This document shows, in pieces, positions 10,866-22,300 of a DNA stretch of 64,000 nucleotides. Both the position numbers and the translations under genes were made by a program. Numbering within the stretch: the first letter of the stretch is position 1; each line of letters starts with the position of its first letter. Origin of the DNA: Turbatrix aceti (Eukaryota > Nematoda > Chromadorea > Rhabditida > Panagrolaimidae); contig OZ017768.1 of the NCBI GenBank assembly GCA_963969345.1, forward strand, positions 3,372,718 to 3,436,717. Direction: 5' to 3'. The notes beneath the pieces are model-generated. The model had not been told where the DNA came from. It ran no database searches and was given only the letters and a program-made list of their open reading frames with translations.

Positions 10866-11234
10866 ATGAGCCTGTTTCTGTACTTTGCCATTTCACATCC
10901 GTTCCCGACGACGACAACCTACGTCGTTAGTCTAGAAATAGTAGGCAAGCACTTCGGAGAAATCAACTATCTTCGCCAGACACCATTTAGGGGTGTTCTA
11001 ATGTCAATAGAGGATTTTACCCACCGGAAACGTTCAACCCCCGTTCGCAAGCAAGAAATGGCACTTTCGGGTCGAAAACCAGAAACTGTACTTTCGTGTC
11101 GAGATCCAGAAACTATATTTTCGTGTCGAGAGCCAGAAACGATATTTTCGTGTCGAGAGCCAAAAACGATATTTTCGTTTCGAGAGCCAACAAGACCACC
11201 TCAAAGCCAAAATTTACTTTACGCACAATTTTAA
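10866..11234 (+). CDS. Doubtful ORF containing a nine-residue tandem repeat
   Basis: A 122-residue frame from an ATG. Its second half is a 9-residue repeat, FSCREPETI and variants, encoded by the 27-bp tandem array. Because the repeat unit is a multiple of three, an open frame is expected by chance. The N-terminus is weakly hydrophobic, but no clear signal peptide or domain is present. It is recorded because it would otherwise be missed. Confidence 0.2.
   Translation: MSLFLYFAISHPFPTTTTYVVSLEIVGKHFGEINYLRQTPFRGVLMSIEDFTHRKRSTPVRKQEMALSGRKPETVLSCRDPETIFSCREPETIFSCREPKTIFSFREPTRPPQSQNLLYAQF
11065..11190. repeat. 27-bp tandem repeat, about 4.7 copies
   Basis: The unit reads TTTCGTGTCGAGAGCCAGAA followed by ACGATAT, starting at 11065, 11092, 11119, 11146 and 11173, with increasing divergence in the first copy. 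The core TTTCGTTTCGAGA also appears in the palindrome at 14502-14537 and in the intron near 56380. Confidence 0.9.
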
Positions 11235-11289
11235 TTATACAAATGAATCCAGTCGAGATATCCGCCGTCCCCTGAGGGTCCATGCCGTC

Positions 11290-12474
11290 TCATCTGGGGT
11301 CTTTGTCGCTGCCAAGCTCGGTGGCATTCGAAGCAGTCTGAACAGGTCCAGCAACTGGGGGCACGACGATGAAATCCATGCTGACCACGGGGGCGTTGCG
11401 CAGAGCCTGAAAAAAAAGCAACAACAGTAAAAACCAATCTCAAAAGCACAAGCAACAAACCTGTCGAGCAGCAGTGTCTTCCGTGACGTCGTCGTCACGC
11501 AGGGGACAGTTGATTACATCTTCGACGACGCTGTACAACGGCTCCACGCCCTGAAAGAAAACAACAAATAAAAACAAATCCAGTTGAGATAAGAGATAAT
11601 TTGAAAATGTGTATACATATTTCAGAGATTGCCACCCCCCAACACACCACGCTGAAACAAAGAACAGCAATTTGGCGCTGTTAATCGGAAAAGGAAAACA
11701 TTCGAAACACGGAAATCCTATAAAAAAAAATGGCGGCGTTGGTTCCAGAGAACCGACCACCGTGGAAATTTAATTTGACTTTTTGAGGCTATCCAAATTT
11801 CTTTTTACGAGCGAAATGGGCCAAAATGCCAAAATAAAAAGGTTATTATCGAAAAACAGGATCCTTCAAATTTTACGGCGCAGTTTTTAGGAAACAAACC
11901 AGAAATAACAAAATTATCCGACAATGACCGTAATCGAGTAAACATCGTAAAAGTTCTTTTTTTGGACGTAAATTGTTTTAAACCACGAGGAAATTCAATT
12001 TGCGTCTAATTAAATCACTTTACAGGCTTCAGGTCACCACTTTTTCTAATAATCGACATTTCATCGTAAAAAAAAAAATTTTAATCCAATCGTAATAAAA
12101 ACGATGGCTTACGGTAGTATCAACTTGAAACACCTTCTGCGCAAGTCTGATGTCCTCCTCGACGCTTTCAATCTCTTCTGATGAGCGGAAACGAAGCGCA
12201 GAGAGGCGTTCGAGCTTCTCTCGCATCTCGGGAGAAAGGACAAATTCAGTTGCAGTTTCCGTCAAATTCCTCAGCCGGGAAGATTCACGAGCGTGTTCAT
12301 TAGCCTTCAATTAGGAAAAGTTTATTTTTTAAAAAGCGCCATTTGCATTAGCACACTTACAACATTTGTTCGGTCGTTGGCATTCATCGGCAGGGGATTA
12401 GGAATCGTAGCGTCCGTGGATAGCGGTCTGCATCTCGCGACGCGAAGTAGGATCCCGCATCTTCTCAGCAGCAT
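11290..12474 (-). CDS. gatC: Glutamyl-tRNA(Gln) amidotransferase subunit C, mitochondrial
   Basis: Four exons on the minus strand (12474-12361, 12304-12113, 11550-11461, 11406-11290), all phase 0, give 170 residues. GatC is the small scaffold subunit of the GatCAB complex, which converts Glu-tRNA(Gln) to Gln-tRNA(Gln) in mitochondria. The first exon encodes an Arg-rich, acid-free start (MLLRRCGILLRVARCRPLS), a good mitochondrial targeting peptide. The core shows the family pattern LERLSALRF, then QKVFQVDT, VEPLYSV, PLRDDDVTED and the C-terminal NAPVVSMDFIVVPPV. A splice acceptor (AG at 12489-12490) lies 14 bases before the ATG. The acceptor of exon 2 (TAATTGAAG) is weak, but the frame and targeting peptide support it. 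The gene is divergent from BUD13, with about 250 bases between the start codons. Confidence 0.88.
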
Positions 12475-12725
12475 TAGCGCCTGTCTGCCTGCAAATGTTG
12501 TTAATGCTGATCAAAATGAACCTCGTCACTTTGTTGTCTTAAAAATACGTTCAAACACTTTACAAAATGCCACACAAAAAAACCAAATTATATTTTTCAG
12601 AAAAAAATTATAAAAATTTTTGGTGCAACTGCTCGGGACATTTTGCCAAGTGTTGTTTTACTGCGAAAAAAGTTTGCGCAACATTGCATTGGACATTTGC
12701 GCTTTTGTTTGTTTCTTTTGTCGTC
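12475..12725. promoter_or_regulatory. Divergent gatC/BUD13 promoter region
   Basis: About 250 bases separate the two head-to-head start codons, so both core promoters must overlap or abut. It contains T-rich stretches and the gatC acceptor at 12489-12490. No TATA box is obvious. Confidence 0.45.
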
Positions 12726-14375
12726 ATGGCTTCTGCAGATTACCTCAAAAAGTACATCTCAGATGACAAAGAAAAGAAGAAAAAGAAGAAGAAGAACGAC
12801 AAGTACAACGGGTAAGTAATTTGTGGCTCGAAATCGGTCAAATCTTGAAACATTATTTTTTTTCAGATTAAAAGTTGTTGAAGACGACGCTTTTATCCCT
12901 GTCGAGTCAACTGCTGGAAAAACCATTATCCGGGACGACGATGATGATGATGACGACAACGAGGTAGGCGAATTTGAAGGTCACTGGGGGATATATGAAA
13001 TCCGCAACTGCTTTTTCAGGCTGAAATCCGCGAAAAAGTGGAACTTGCCAAGAAACTCCAGTTCCGATCTGATACTTTTGTTACAGTTGAAGGTTTTTTT
13101 TGATTTTTACTCGTTTTTCTTTGGTTTACGATGTTTTTAGGCCCGTTGGACGAGGAGGATGCATCGCCTGAACGCCGTCGTCGTCCGGCCCGGAGTCGGT
13201 CACCGGATGCTTCTCCACCTCGTAGAGGAGCTCGGAATCACACGCCAGATCCGTCGCCCCCGCGCCGTGGCCGAAATCATACCCCAGATGCCTCCCCAAA
13301 ACGTAGAAACCGAAATCGTACTCCAGATGCGTCGCCTCCCCGTCGACGACAGCGTGAGTCACCGCACAGAGGAACTCGCCGACGTTCTCGCTCTCGCTCT
13401 CGATCACCGAAACGACGCCGAGGTGAAACGAGTGGACGCCACGACGACTCAGATCCCAGTCCGCCACGCAGGTCACGCAAGGGCTCGGATAGCGATGCTT
13501 CACCCCCTCGACCGAGAAGACCTCCAGCCTGGGGGGCTTCCAAAAGGCGAGAAGCGACCCCGGAAATCCAGACAAAGGCCCAGGCGATGCGCGACGGAAA
13601 GAAATCTGGTCTGGTGTCGGCCAAAGAAATGCGGGAAGAAGCTGCGAGGCTGAAGCTTCAAAAATCAGAGGTGAGTCGTTAAAAAAACATTTATTTACCT
13701 AAAAATTGTATTTTGATAATTTCCAGGTCCTCGGTGACGTCGATGACGAGATATCCGGCCGAAACGCAGAGACCAAAATCAGGACGGCGTACACGGGCAA
13801 GGAGAAGAAACTTTCCAAGGAAGACGAGGCCCGAAAACGGCGCGAAGAAGCCAAAAACGCAGAATTGCAGGAAAAGTACGAGCGCGAGAGCCGCGGTGTC
13901 GCCCAGCTCAAAGAAGTGGGTTTTTCCATCTGTTTTCTTCAAAAATCCTATTTTTGAACATTTTAGAGAGAAAAACAACTCCTAGAAGAAGAAAGAGTCA
14001 TGAAAGAAGGATTTGCCCGGTACGCAGACGACGACGCGATGAACGAGCACCTCAGAGACCAACTCAACATGGAAGAGGATCCCATGGCCAAGATCATCGC
14101 CAAAAAGAAGCAAAAGATCGAGATCAGAAAGGGACTCGGTAAGCAAAAAATATTTAATTTTGTTAGATTTAAATAATTATTTACGTTCTGTGATTTCAGT
14201 GTACCCCTCGTACAAAGGCCATTGGCCGCCAAACCGATTCAGCATTCCTCCCGGCTATCGCTGGGACGGCGTCAATCGCAGCAACGGCTTCGAAGCGAAG
14301 CTCGCACTCACCGCAAACAAACGCGAGGCTGACGAGAAGATTGCCTACCGTTCGATCGTCGAACTTACTGAATGA
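12726..14375 (+). CDS. BUD13: BUD13 homolog, RES complex splicing factor
   Basis: Seven exons (12726-12811, 12867-12963, 13020-13092, 13141-13670, 13727-13915, 13967-14138, 14200-14375) give 440 residues. BUD13 is a nuclear component of the pre-mRNA retention and splicing (RES) complex of the activated spliceosome. The start [22 protein letters not shown] and the phrase [11 protein letters not shown] are family-like. Exon 4 encodes a repetitive Arg/Ser/Pro region (about residues 95-200) with repeats of the type R(S/T)PDASPPRR. The C-terminal Bud13 domain ends [20 protein letters not shown] followed by [11 protein letters not shown], the most conserved stretch of the family. The exon 3 donor (GAAG|GTTTTTTT) is weak. 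AATAAA lies at 14404-14409. Confidence 0.93.
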
Positions 14376-14403
14376 ACGCATTATGGGCCCAAGTCCTGGA
14401 ACG

Positions 14404-14409
14404 AATAAA
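14404..14409 (+). terminator. Poly(A) signal of BUD13
   Basis: AATAAA, 29 bases after the stop codon, before the gap to the convergent DTWD1 gene. Confidence 0.7.
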
Positions 14410-14501
14410 CTGAAAAACCATAGAGTTGTAAATTTAGGCCACCTAAAATAGTAAAAAATCAATTAGTTTAAAAATCGATTCGAAACCCACAGAAAACTGT
14501 C

Positions 14502-14537
14502 GTTTTTCGTTTCGAGACATGTCTTGAAACGAAAAAC
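14502..14537. repeat. 36-bp near-perfect palindrome between convergent genes
   Basis: GTTTTTCGTTTC (14502-14513) pairs perfectly with GAAACGAAAAAC (14526-14537). The 12 bases between (GAGACATGTCTT) are themselves palindromic except for the outermost pair. It lies between the convergent 3' ends of BUD13 and DTWD1. Confidence 0.85.
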
Positions 14538-14690
14538 AAGGCCTATTTTGAACAAATTTTTCACATTTTCGCGATGAAGTCGTGCACATGTTATTTACAA
14601 GTGGCCGCAAAAAAATGATCTGAGCGGTTTTATCACGTACTTGTTATAAAAAAAAGACAAAATCAACAGAAAAAATTCTAAAAAATCGCC

Positions 14691-15380
14691 TCAAGACCCG
14701 TCGGCAGGAATAGGTATCGTAACAGCTTTTTTCTGCCGAAACACAAAACTAGGAACCTTGCTCCGGAAAAAGTAAAACCAAAAAAGCAGGTTATCCACAT
14801 TTTCGTCGAGCAACTGACCGGCAGCTGTTGCATTTTCGCGAATAGCGAAGAGGATGGCTTCGATAGTGGCGAGATGCTCGTCGCTGATGCCCTTCTGTGG
14901 CCTCCAGAATTCTGTTTTATAAGTTTTGAGCACAACGCAGGGCAGAGTCGCTAGTTCGGGTCTCTTCCGCATCCCGCGCACCGTGTACCACGTTGCATCG
15001 AGGACGACGAATCTCTTCACGGGGCCATGCTTCGTGACGTAGTCCTGTATGGACTGAGCGCCGGGTTCGGGGTAGACCAGCACCGTGTTGGGGTACTGCT
15101 CGGAGTCGGAATAGTCTGGTAGATCCTTTCTGCCGTCGAAGATTCGCGTGTTGTCGGGAGCGAGGAGGAGACAGTGGACGGCGGTTGACTTGGCATTGAG
15201 CTCGTGCGGGTGCTTGATGACGTCCACGGCGACTGGTAGCTTGACTCGGGGCGAGATGGCCGCAACACCCGGCACGTAAACGTGGCAGTCGTAGCAGAAG
15301 TACATGCGATTGCGGTTGCACACAGGGCACGGTTGACGCTCGGTTAGAGCTTCCACGCCGTCAAACGAGGCGAGACCCAT
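14691..15380 (-). CDS. DTWD1: DTW-domain tRNA-uridine aminocarboxypropyltransferase (DTWD1-like)
   Basis: A single-exon 229-residue protein. The family adds a 3-amino-3-carboxypropyl group from S-adenosylmethionine to uridine in tRNA (acp3U). Features: an N-terminal zinc-binding pattern CPVC..CYDC (Cys 18, 21, 29, 32); HPHE at 57-60; STAVHCLLLAPDN (65-77); and the signature D-A-T-W at 128-131, followed by a Lys/Arg-rich segment. Before the ATG is TTTGCTCAG|G, a splice acceptor touching the start codon, suggesting trans-splicing or an upstream non-coding exon. The 3' end converges on BUD13; the 5' end is divergent from rpn-2. Confidence 0.88.
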   Translation of the reverse strand: MGLASFDGVEALTERQPCPVCNRNRMYFCYDCHVYVPGVAAISPRVKLPVAVDVIKHPHELNAKSTAVHCLLLAPDNTRIFDGRKDLPDYSDSEQYPNTVLVYPEPGAQSIQDYVTKHGPVKRFVVLDATWYTVRGMRKRPELATLPCVVLKTYKTEFWRPQKGISDEHLATIEAILFAIRENATAAGQLLDENVDNLLFWFYFFRSKVPSFVFRQKKAVTIPIPADGS

Positions 15381-15842
15381 CCTGAGCAAAGAGAACTGTC
15401 AATTTACAAATCAAAGGATACTGAATGAATTCAGATCGTAAATCCACACGAAAACGAATATAAAACGAAGCACAGTTCTCGAAAAATGAAAAAAAACGAG
15501 GAAAACAGATGCAATGACGCTTGGAAATATTTTTAGGTAATGTAATTCAAACATCTGGGTTTCAACAAGATTTCTGAATCGACACACAAATGATATTAAT
15601 TTACTGTAAACACAAAAAAGAAAAAGTAATAAAACATCCGACAAAAAATCGTAAAACAAGTAAAACTCCAAAATGCACTTTCCAATACTCTCGCAGCGAA
15701 AAAGTTACGCCTCTCAAGATTTGAGAAATGATGACAAAAATTTCGCGTCCTATGCTGATTCGCAGGCATTGGTGACTTTGCGTGGTTTTGGATATTTTTT
15801 TAACTTCATTTAGTGCCTTGCTTTTTGTTTCAGTGAACGAGG
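15381..15842. promoter_or_regulatory. Divergent DTWD1/rpn-2 promoter region
   Basis: About 460 A/T-rich bases between two head-to-head genes. Just before each ATG is a polypyrimidine tract with AG (15382-15383 on the minus strand; 15832-15833 in TTTTTGTTTCAG on the plus strand). No TATA element stands out. Confidence 0.45.
15832..15833 (+). other. Probable spliced-leader trans-splice acceptor of rpn-2
   Basis: GCTTTTTGTTTCAG ends nine bases before the ATG at 15843, with no coding exon upstream. In nematodes such isolated acceptors are typical spliced-leader addition sites. Confidence 0.5.
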
Positions 15843-18800
15843 ATGACTCTCTACCTGCTGCATCAATGGAAGTTGCAACCCGGTGGGCCTCAGAACCCGA
15901 GTATGTTATTTTTTAACCCATATTGGTCTATTTCATGTCTTTTGTCTTTTAGTGCCCTTCATGCTCGCTCTGAGCGACGCCTCGACGCCGTATCACGAGA
16001 AGGAGCTCATCGTCCGCACCCTTGACGACTGGGGCGTGCTGACGTCGACGTGGTTCGAGATTGCGGATTTTCTGCCGACGATTGAGCGTCTCGCCGAAGA
16101 CCCTCAGTTTCCCGAGCGTCATCGTGCTGCCCTGCTGGCTTCGAAGGTGGCCTACTCGCTGACCGACTATGCTGGCGCGTTGCAGCTCGCGATTTCTGCC
16201 GGGGAGCTTTTTTCGCTTCATCCTCGCGAAGCTCATCCGGAATTTGGACCTCAAGACGAACTCGTGAGTTTTTTCCACCTTTTTTTTGTTGTTTTGAGCC
16301 CAGTTGCACGGGTATCTTTTCAGTTTGTCCACAAGATCATCGAGCAAGCCGTCGACACGTACAAGAACGCCAAACGCGATGGTGCCATGATCGATGTCAA
16401 ACTCGAGGGTCTGCTCAACCGCATTTTCGACCTCAGCATGGACGCTCGCGAATTTCGTCATGTTGTCGGCCTGGCCCTTGATACGCGTCGTCTCGACCAG
16501 ATCGAACGCGCTGTCAAGGCCGCTGAAGACGCTTCTGCGCTGCTTTCTGAGACCGTGGCGAAGGTTTTCCAATCCCAGCTGGATCGCGCCTTCCGAAGCC
16601 GCGTTCTCGACGTTCTGCTTCGACTCTTCAGCGAGCTGGCCGAGCCGGACTTTGTTTCGATGTGCCAGTGCCTGATCAAGCTCGAGAAGCCGGCTGACGT
16701 TGCTGAAATTCTCAACCGACTTATTCAGACGCCGGACGGTGAACTTTTGGCTTACCAGATTTCATTCGATCTCTACGAAAACGCGACCCAGCAGTTTATT
16801 CAGCAGATTGAGAAGGCTCTCATTGTTGTGAGTTTTTTTTGTTTTCTTAAATCAAAATTTCGGGTTTTTTTGGGTCGGGTATCCGAAAATCCCGAAAAAA
16901 ATTTTTTAAAATTTTTTCTTGAAAAAAATTTTTCTTACAAAAATTTCCTCAAAATTTTTTATAACGCAATATTTTCGCTTCAGAAGTCTTCCATTTAATT
17001 TTATAACTTTTTTTTGGTATACAAAAATTTTGGAATTCGAAGATAACTGCCAAAAATTACGGGTTGTTTTTTTTTATCGGTGACCCGAAAAATGCTTTTT
17101 GGATGTTTTTTGACCTGCAGTTGAGTTCTTCCTTTCAGGAGGACAACACGGCATCCACGACCACCGCGGCCGACACCTCGATGGACACTTCCATGTCGGC
17201 ATCTGGCACTACGGCCACTACCACCACGACCGGTTCTGTTTCCGAGGTTACGGCCACCGCACCGACCGAAGCATCGGCGACCGGTGAAGGTGCATCCCAT
17301 GCAGGATCATTGGAGGACACGTCTTCGGACGAGAAACCGGGTACCGGCATTCCGACTCCCATCCGGGATGCGCTGCGTCGTATTTTGAGCGGAGAGGAGA
17401 CGATCAAGCATCACATGCAGTTTCTCATCAAGAACAACCACACTGACATGCTCATCCTTCGCCAGATCAAGGATGTCGTCCGTGCTGCATGCACTCACAA
17501 CGCTACCGTCGTCGCCAATGGCTTGATGCATGTTGGCACTACCTGCGACGATTTTCTTCGGTAAGTTATTGTTTGATTTGGAATTTTTGGTTCAATTTTC
17601 TGATTTTTATTGCTCGTTTTTTCACGTTTTTTTTTTAAATTTTTTTGCTCCGCTTACAAAAATTTTTTTTTTTAATTTAAATTAATTTTTTAAAGTTTTA
17701 TTTAAATTCTTTAAAGTAAATTTTAAAATTATTTTTTTTTAAAGTTTTATTTAAATTTTAAATTTAAATTTTAAAACTTTTTTTTGACCAATTTTTCAAT
17801 GAAATTAAATTATTTTAAAAATAAACCAAAATGGCAAAAAAAATTAATTTTTTTTTAAAGTTGCTCTAAGAACGCTTTTTGCTTTCAAATTTTGCCTCTT
17901 TTATTTCAAAAACTCTGCTCAAACATTTGTGTTGGCTTCAGGGACAATCTCGAGTGGACGTCGAAGGCCACGAACTGGAACAAGTTCAACGCGGTCGCAA
18001 CCCTTGGCCTCATCCATCGCGGCCACGAATCGGACGCGCTGAAACTCCTTGAACCCTACCTTCCCAAGGGCGACGGTGACCAGTTCGGCTACAAAGAAGG
18101 CGGCGCGCTGTTCGCCTACGGTCTGATCCACACTAACCACGGCAGCCCTGACGTTGTCTCCTACCTTCGAGGTCAGCTCGGAAATGCCACGACGGTCGCT
18201 GTCCGACACGGCGCCTGTCTCGGACTCGGCGTTGCTGCTCTTGCTTCGCAGAACGCTGAACTCTACTCCCAGCTCAAGGACGTTCTCTACATGGACGACG
18301 CCGTCGTCGGCGAAGCTGCGGGCACGGCGATGGGCCTCGTCATGGCTTCGAGCCTCGACCGAAACATCTTCAACGAAATGGTCCAGTACATCGGCGAAAC
18401 CGCTCACGACAAGATCCAGCGTGGTCTGCGTACGGGACTTTCGCTTCTGGCTTACGGTCGCATGGAGGAGGTCGAGCCGTTTGTGACCGATCTGCTGAAC
18501 GCCAAGTCGAATCCTGTGCTGCGTCAGACGGCTGTTTGCATGCTGGCTATGGCCTATGCTGGCAGTGGAAAGGCTGATGTCGTTCGTCGCCTTCTCGCGA
18601 AGGTTGCGTCTGATCCGAACCAGGATGTCAAGCGATTTGCCGTCATCGCTGTTGGCTTCGTTCTTAGCAAGTGGGTTTTTTTCTTTTTTAAATTTAATTA
18701 TTGTGCTTTATTTTTACGGTACTTCAAAATAACGGTCGCTAAAAAAATAACGTCGTCGTTTCTGTTTTTTTCAAAATTGCGGTCTCGAAGCGAAATTGTA

Positions 18801-19363
18801 TTTTCCTGTTGAAAATATCGCGTGCGCGTTTTCTGTAGGCTTTTTTTACCGTAACATCGCTTTTAGAAAAATTTGGTGCCTTTTTGTGTTTCTCGTAAGC
18901 ATAGTTTAATTAATAACCGAATTTATAATTTCAAAACTGGGTGTATTTTTGTTTTTCAACGGGCTGATGTAGACAAACAAACAAACAAACAAGGCGCAAA
19001 GGTTTACACGTAACAAATAACAAACGATTAGATTATTTAGAGTGCTACAAGTATGTTTCTGTGATTATCACAGGCTTATTGAGACCGCAAGGGGATGATT
19101 CGTCTTCTGAACGTTTTACTGCTGCATGGACTGCAATCTGTGGATCTGATATCTGTGCAGTAACAGTCGCCGATTTGATGACAGACGTGCCATTGTTAAT
19201 GCCTGCATAGGAATTGAGCGAAGACGATCGGGGTACGGTAGAAGGTGACGCGCAGTATATCTTGGCAGATACGGGAACACACCTCGAAACTCCCGTCGGC
19301 GGCAGTGAGTTCATGTAATTTCCTCGCGGGGACACAGCGACGGTTTTTGATGGCGTTGGCGAA

Positions 19364-19396
<33 letters not shown>

Positions 19397-22300
19397 GGTC
19401 TTTCATCTATGCTTTCAAGTGAAATGGACGTCGAGGGAGTCGGTTGCATTCGTTTTTCCTAAAAAAAATATAATTTTTTGTGTAATTGCGTGCTTGGGGA
19501 TTTACTGGACTTACGGCTTCCGATTTGTTGTTATCGTAGTCACTAATCTGCATAGGAGGCGCTGGAGGATTCGTAGAGCCGTCATCTCTCGGTCTCGAGC
19601 GATAGGAAGTAGGTGTATCTGCGCCAGAAATGGGTCGTTCAAATGCAGGGTCATCGGGAAGGTTTTTGGAAGACTCGGAAATGAGGGGAAAGGCCGTAGG
19701 TCTATTTTTGTACGAAGTGAATAGTGCCTGCTTGAGAGGAGGCGTCGACGCAGCTGACCAATCCTGGCCGGAAGGCCCCAGCGAATCCGGAGTACCCGTT
19801 GAATCGCAGCGAACTCGCTTCCAAAAATCAGGTGTATTACTACTGTTTTGGAGTGCCACCTGACCACTTGAAGCGCTGTGACATCGTGTACTGGTTGTTA
19901 TGCTCGCTTTGATATTACACGGCGGCGTAAATGTTCGTCCATTAGCTGGCGTCTGGACGACGATATCTTTCCCTGTGCTTGTGGCTATGGATTTGTCGTA
20001 CGTTGACCTAGAAACACAAAAACTTTCAATTAGGCTTGGCTTGCATCCTAAAAGGCTTTGTTTGTATCCCCCAACAAGTTGAAAATAGCTTTTTTTTGCT
20101 GGTTTTGTTGACTGTTTTCAACAACCAACTCTCATGTGTGTGTATGCCACCAACCAACTTACCACGCGTCTGTGGGAACATACGTGTGATTGCGTGAATA
20201 GCTTATGTTTGCCTCGCGGATTGAATGCAGGCATTGACACCGAAGAATTCGGAGAAATGCCTGTCGAAAGCGTCGATTAAATATGGTGTAGATGATGGGA
20301 TTGATGATGCTCGAGATGTATCCGAGCCATAGAAATATGCTAGCAATCCATGGAGGTACAGAAAATGAAGGACCACAAAAGCCAAACGCGATATTGGTTA
20401 GAAAAAAAGGTGTCCAGCAGATGAAAAAGCATATAAAGACGACAGCGAGCACGCGGGTGGCTTTATGCTCGTTGGCAAGCTCCATGCTTGCTGCCTGCAG
20501 GGAATTACGCCTGCCGCCAACACGTGTCGTGATCGATGTCAACACATTTGATGTCCTCGTTTTGATCTTGCCGATTTGAAGTTTAATCGCGGACGATTGC
20601 TTGTGCAGCAACGGCGGCGTGCGACGCGCAATCCCGGGATCTGATGACTTTTTTATGAGATGCACTTCTTCGGTCTCTGTTGAAGAAGAGTTTTGCTGCA
20701 CGAGTTTGTTTTTTACGTCCCCATTGTGGGGTTTTAGCGGAGCCGTCAGACTGACTGTGCTGATTTTGTGCCCGGCAGTTAGGCCCGTTGGCGTCTGTGG
20801 CAAAGCCCCGGGACTGGCGGCGACGTTTGAAATACTTGATAGATTACAGGAATTTGTTCTGAAAAAAAAACGGAAATTAGGGGGTTATTTGGTTGAGGTA
20901 TTTGAAGCTTTAGTGCAGCATACCTTATTTGTCCTAGCTTTCTGTGTGGCAGAGTACGTCGGAGACCATTATGAAAGCGGTCGTTAGTTCTCTGGCTCAA
21001 AAGTGATGCCTGCTTGTTGAGAAGCTGTGTGGTTTTAACGTACGTGACCGCCATAATGACGAATGGTATGAGAAAAGACAATGTCGACCCGTAAATCATG
21101 TAGAGTTGGTTAGCGATGGCACACTGGTTGTTATGGAGGATATTTTCGCTATCCATGTGTGCCAGAACAGCGAGGGGACTCGAGATTACAAATGTAACGA
21201 CCCATACAAGGGTTATCTTGAAAAATACAATGGTTCGCGATTTGTTTCTCGTCTTGAGAGGCTTTGAGATGCCAAGATATCGGTCAAGTGAAATTACGGA
21301 CATGTGTACGATGGAAGCACTGCAGAGGCAGACATCGGAGTACGCGTAAAGCACACAGAGGCCGAAACTCCATGTCCAAACACCTGAAAGAGGACTCTGG
21401 CTCGTTTACTATCATTTGGGTATCTGGTTGCATGGTGACGAGGGTCTTGGCAGCAGCGAAAGCGGCGTAATCTGAGAGTCAGTCAATCGATGCGAATTAT
21501 ATAGAGTCACATAGAAATCTTCTCTCGAAACGCCAGTGTGATTTTAGGCGGGATTTTGAGGAGGGAGGTATCAGCGAATAAAGCAAAAAGCATAACAACT
21601 GTGATGCACTATGGTTTAAAAATTTTGTTGGCAAAGTATCAGGTTACGGGAAGGTAACAGTGACGTCGATGATACTTACCATGGCGGATTTCCGCAAGCA
21701 TAGCTAGGGGCATGACTATACTACAGACGAGTAGATCAGCCAGAGCGAGTGAAAATAGAAAATAGTTTGTGACATTTTGCAATCGACGATCCGTTGCAAT
21801 GGCTATACAGACCATAGCGTTGCCGATGAAGCCGATAACGCTGAGCAGTGGAAGTAGGAGCAGTGCGTAGACATTTGGACCGACGGGGACGAGCGAGGGT
21901 GGCACGTCGCCCTTAGGATCGACGTGAACTAGGAGGGATGTGACTGCTCTCACGGACTGAGCTGCTGCATTGTTGTGCACGACGTCATCGACATCTGCTG
22001 ACCAATCGTTGAGTGAGTCCGGAACGAGGGATATTGAAGGGTTGTGTGTTTGGTTAGCAGCGGCAAAAACATGGATCATGATTTGTAGTAGCACTTTGTC
22101 CACCAACCAGCTGCCGAAACACCAGATTGAAACCGGGAACGGCAGCAGCTTCTGTTTGTGCCTTTTTTTGGTGGGGGGGCCTTGGAGGTGTGGTTTCCCT
22201 TAGAAGTCAGGCTATGACTCGCAAAAAATGACTACTACGTCGCAGAGTGATGGCGGCTGCTGTAAAGCATGGCAGGCGGGCCTCCGGGCAGAGTATAAGG

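Larger units (their letters stand above)
9561..11289. other. Intergenic region
   Basis: No gene with recognisable homology. It holds a poly-C tract near 9622 and the 27-bp tandem repeat at 11065-11190, which lies in an open frame described separately. Confidence 0.5.
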
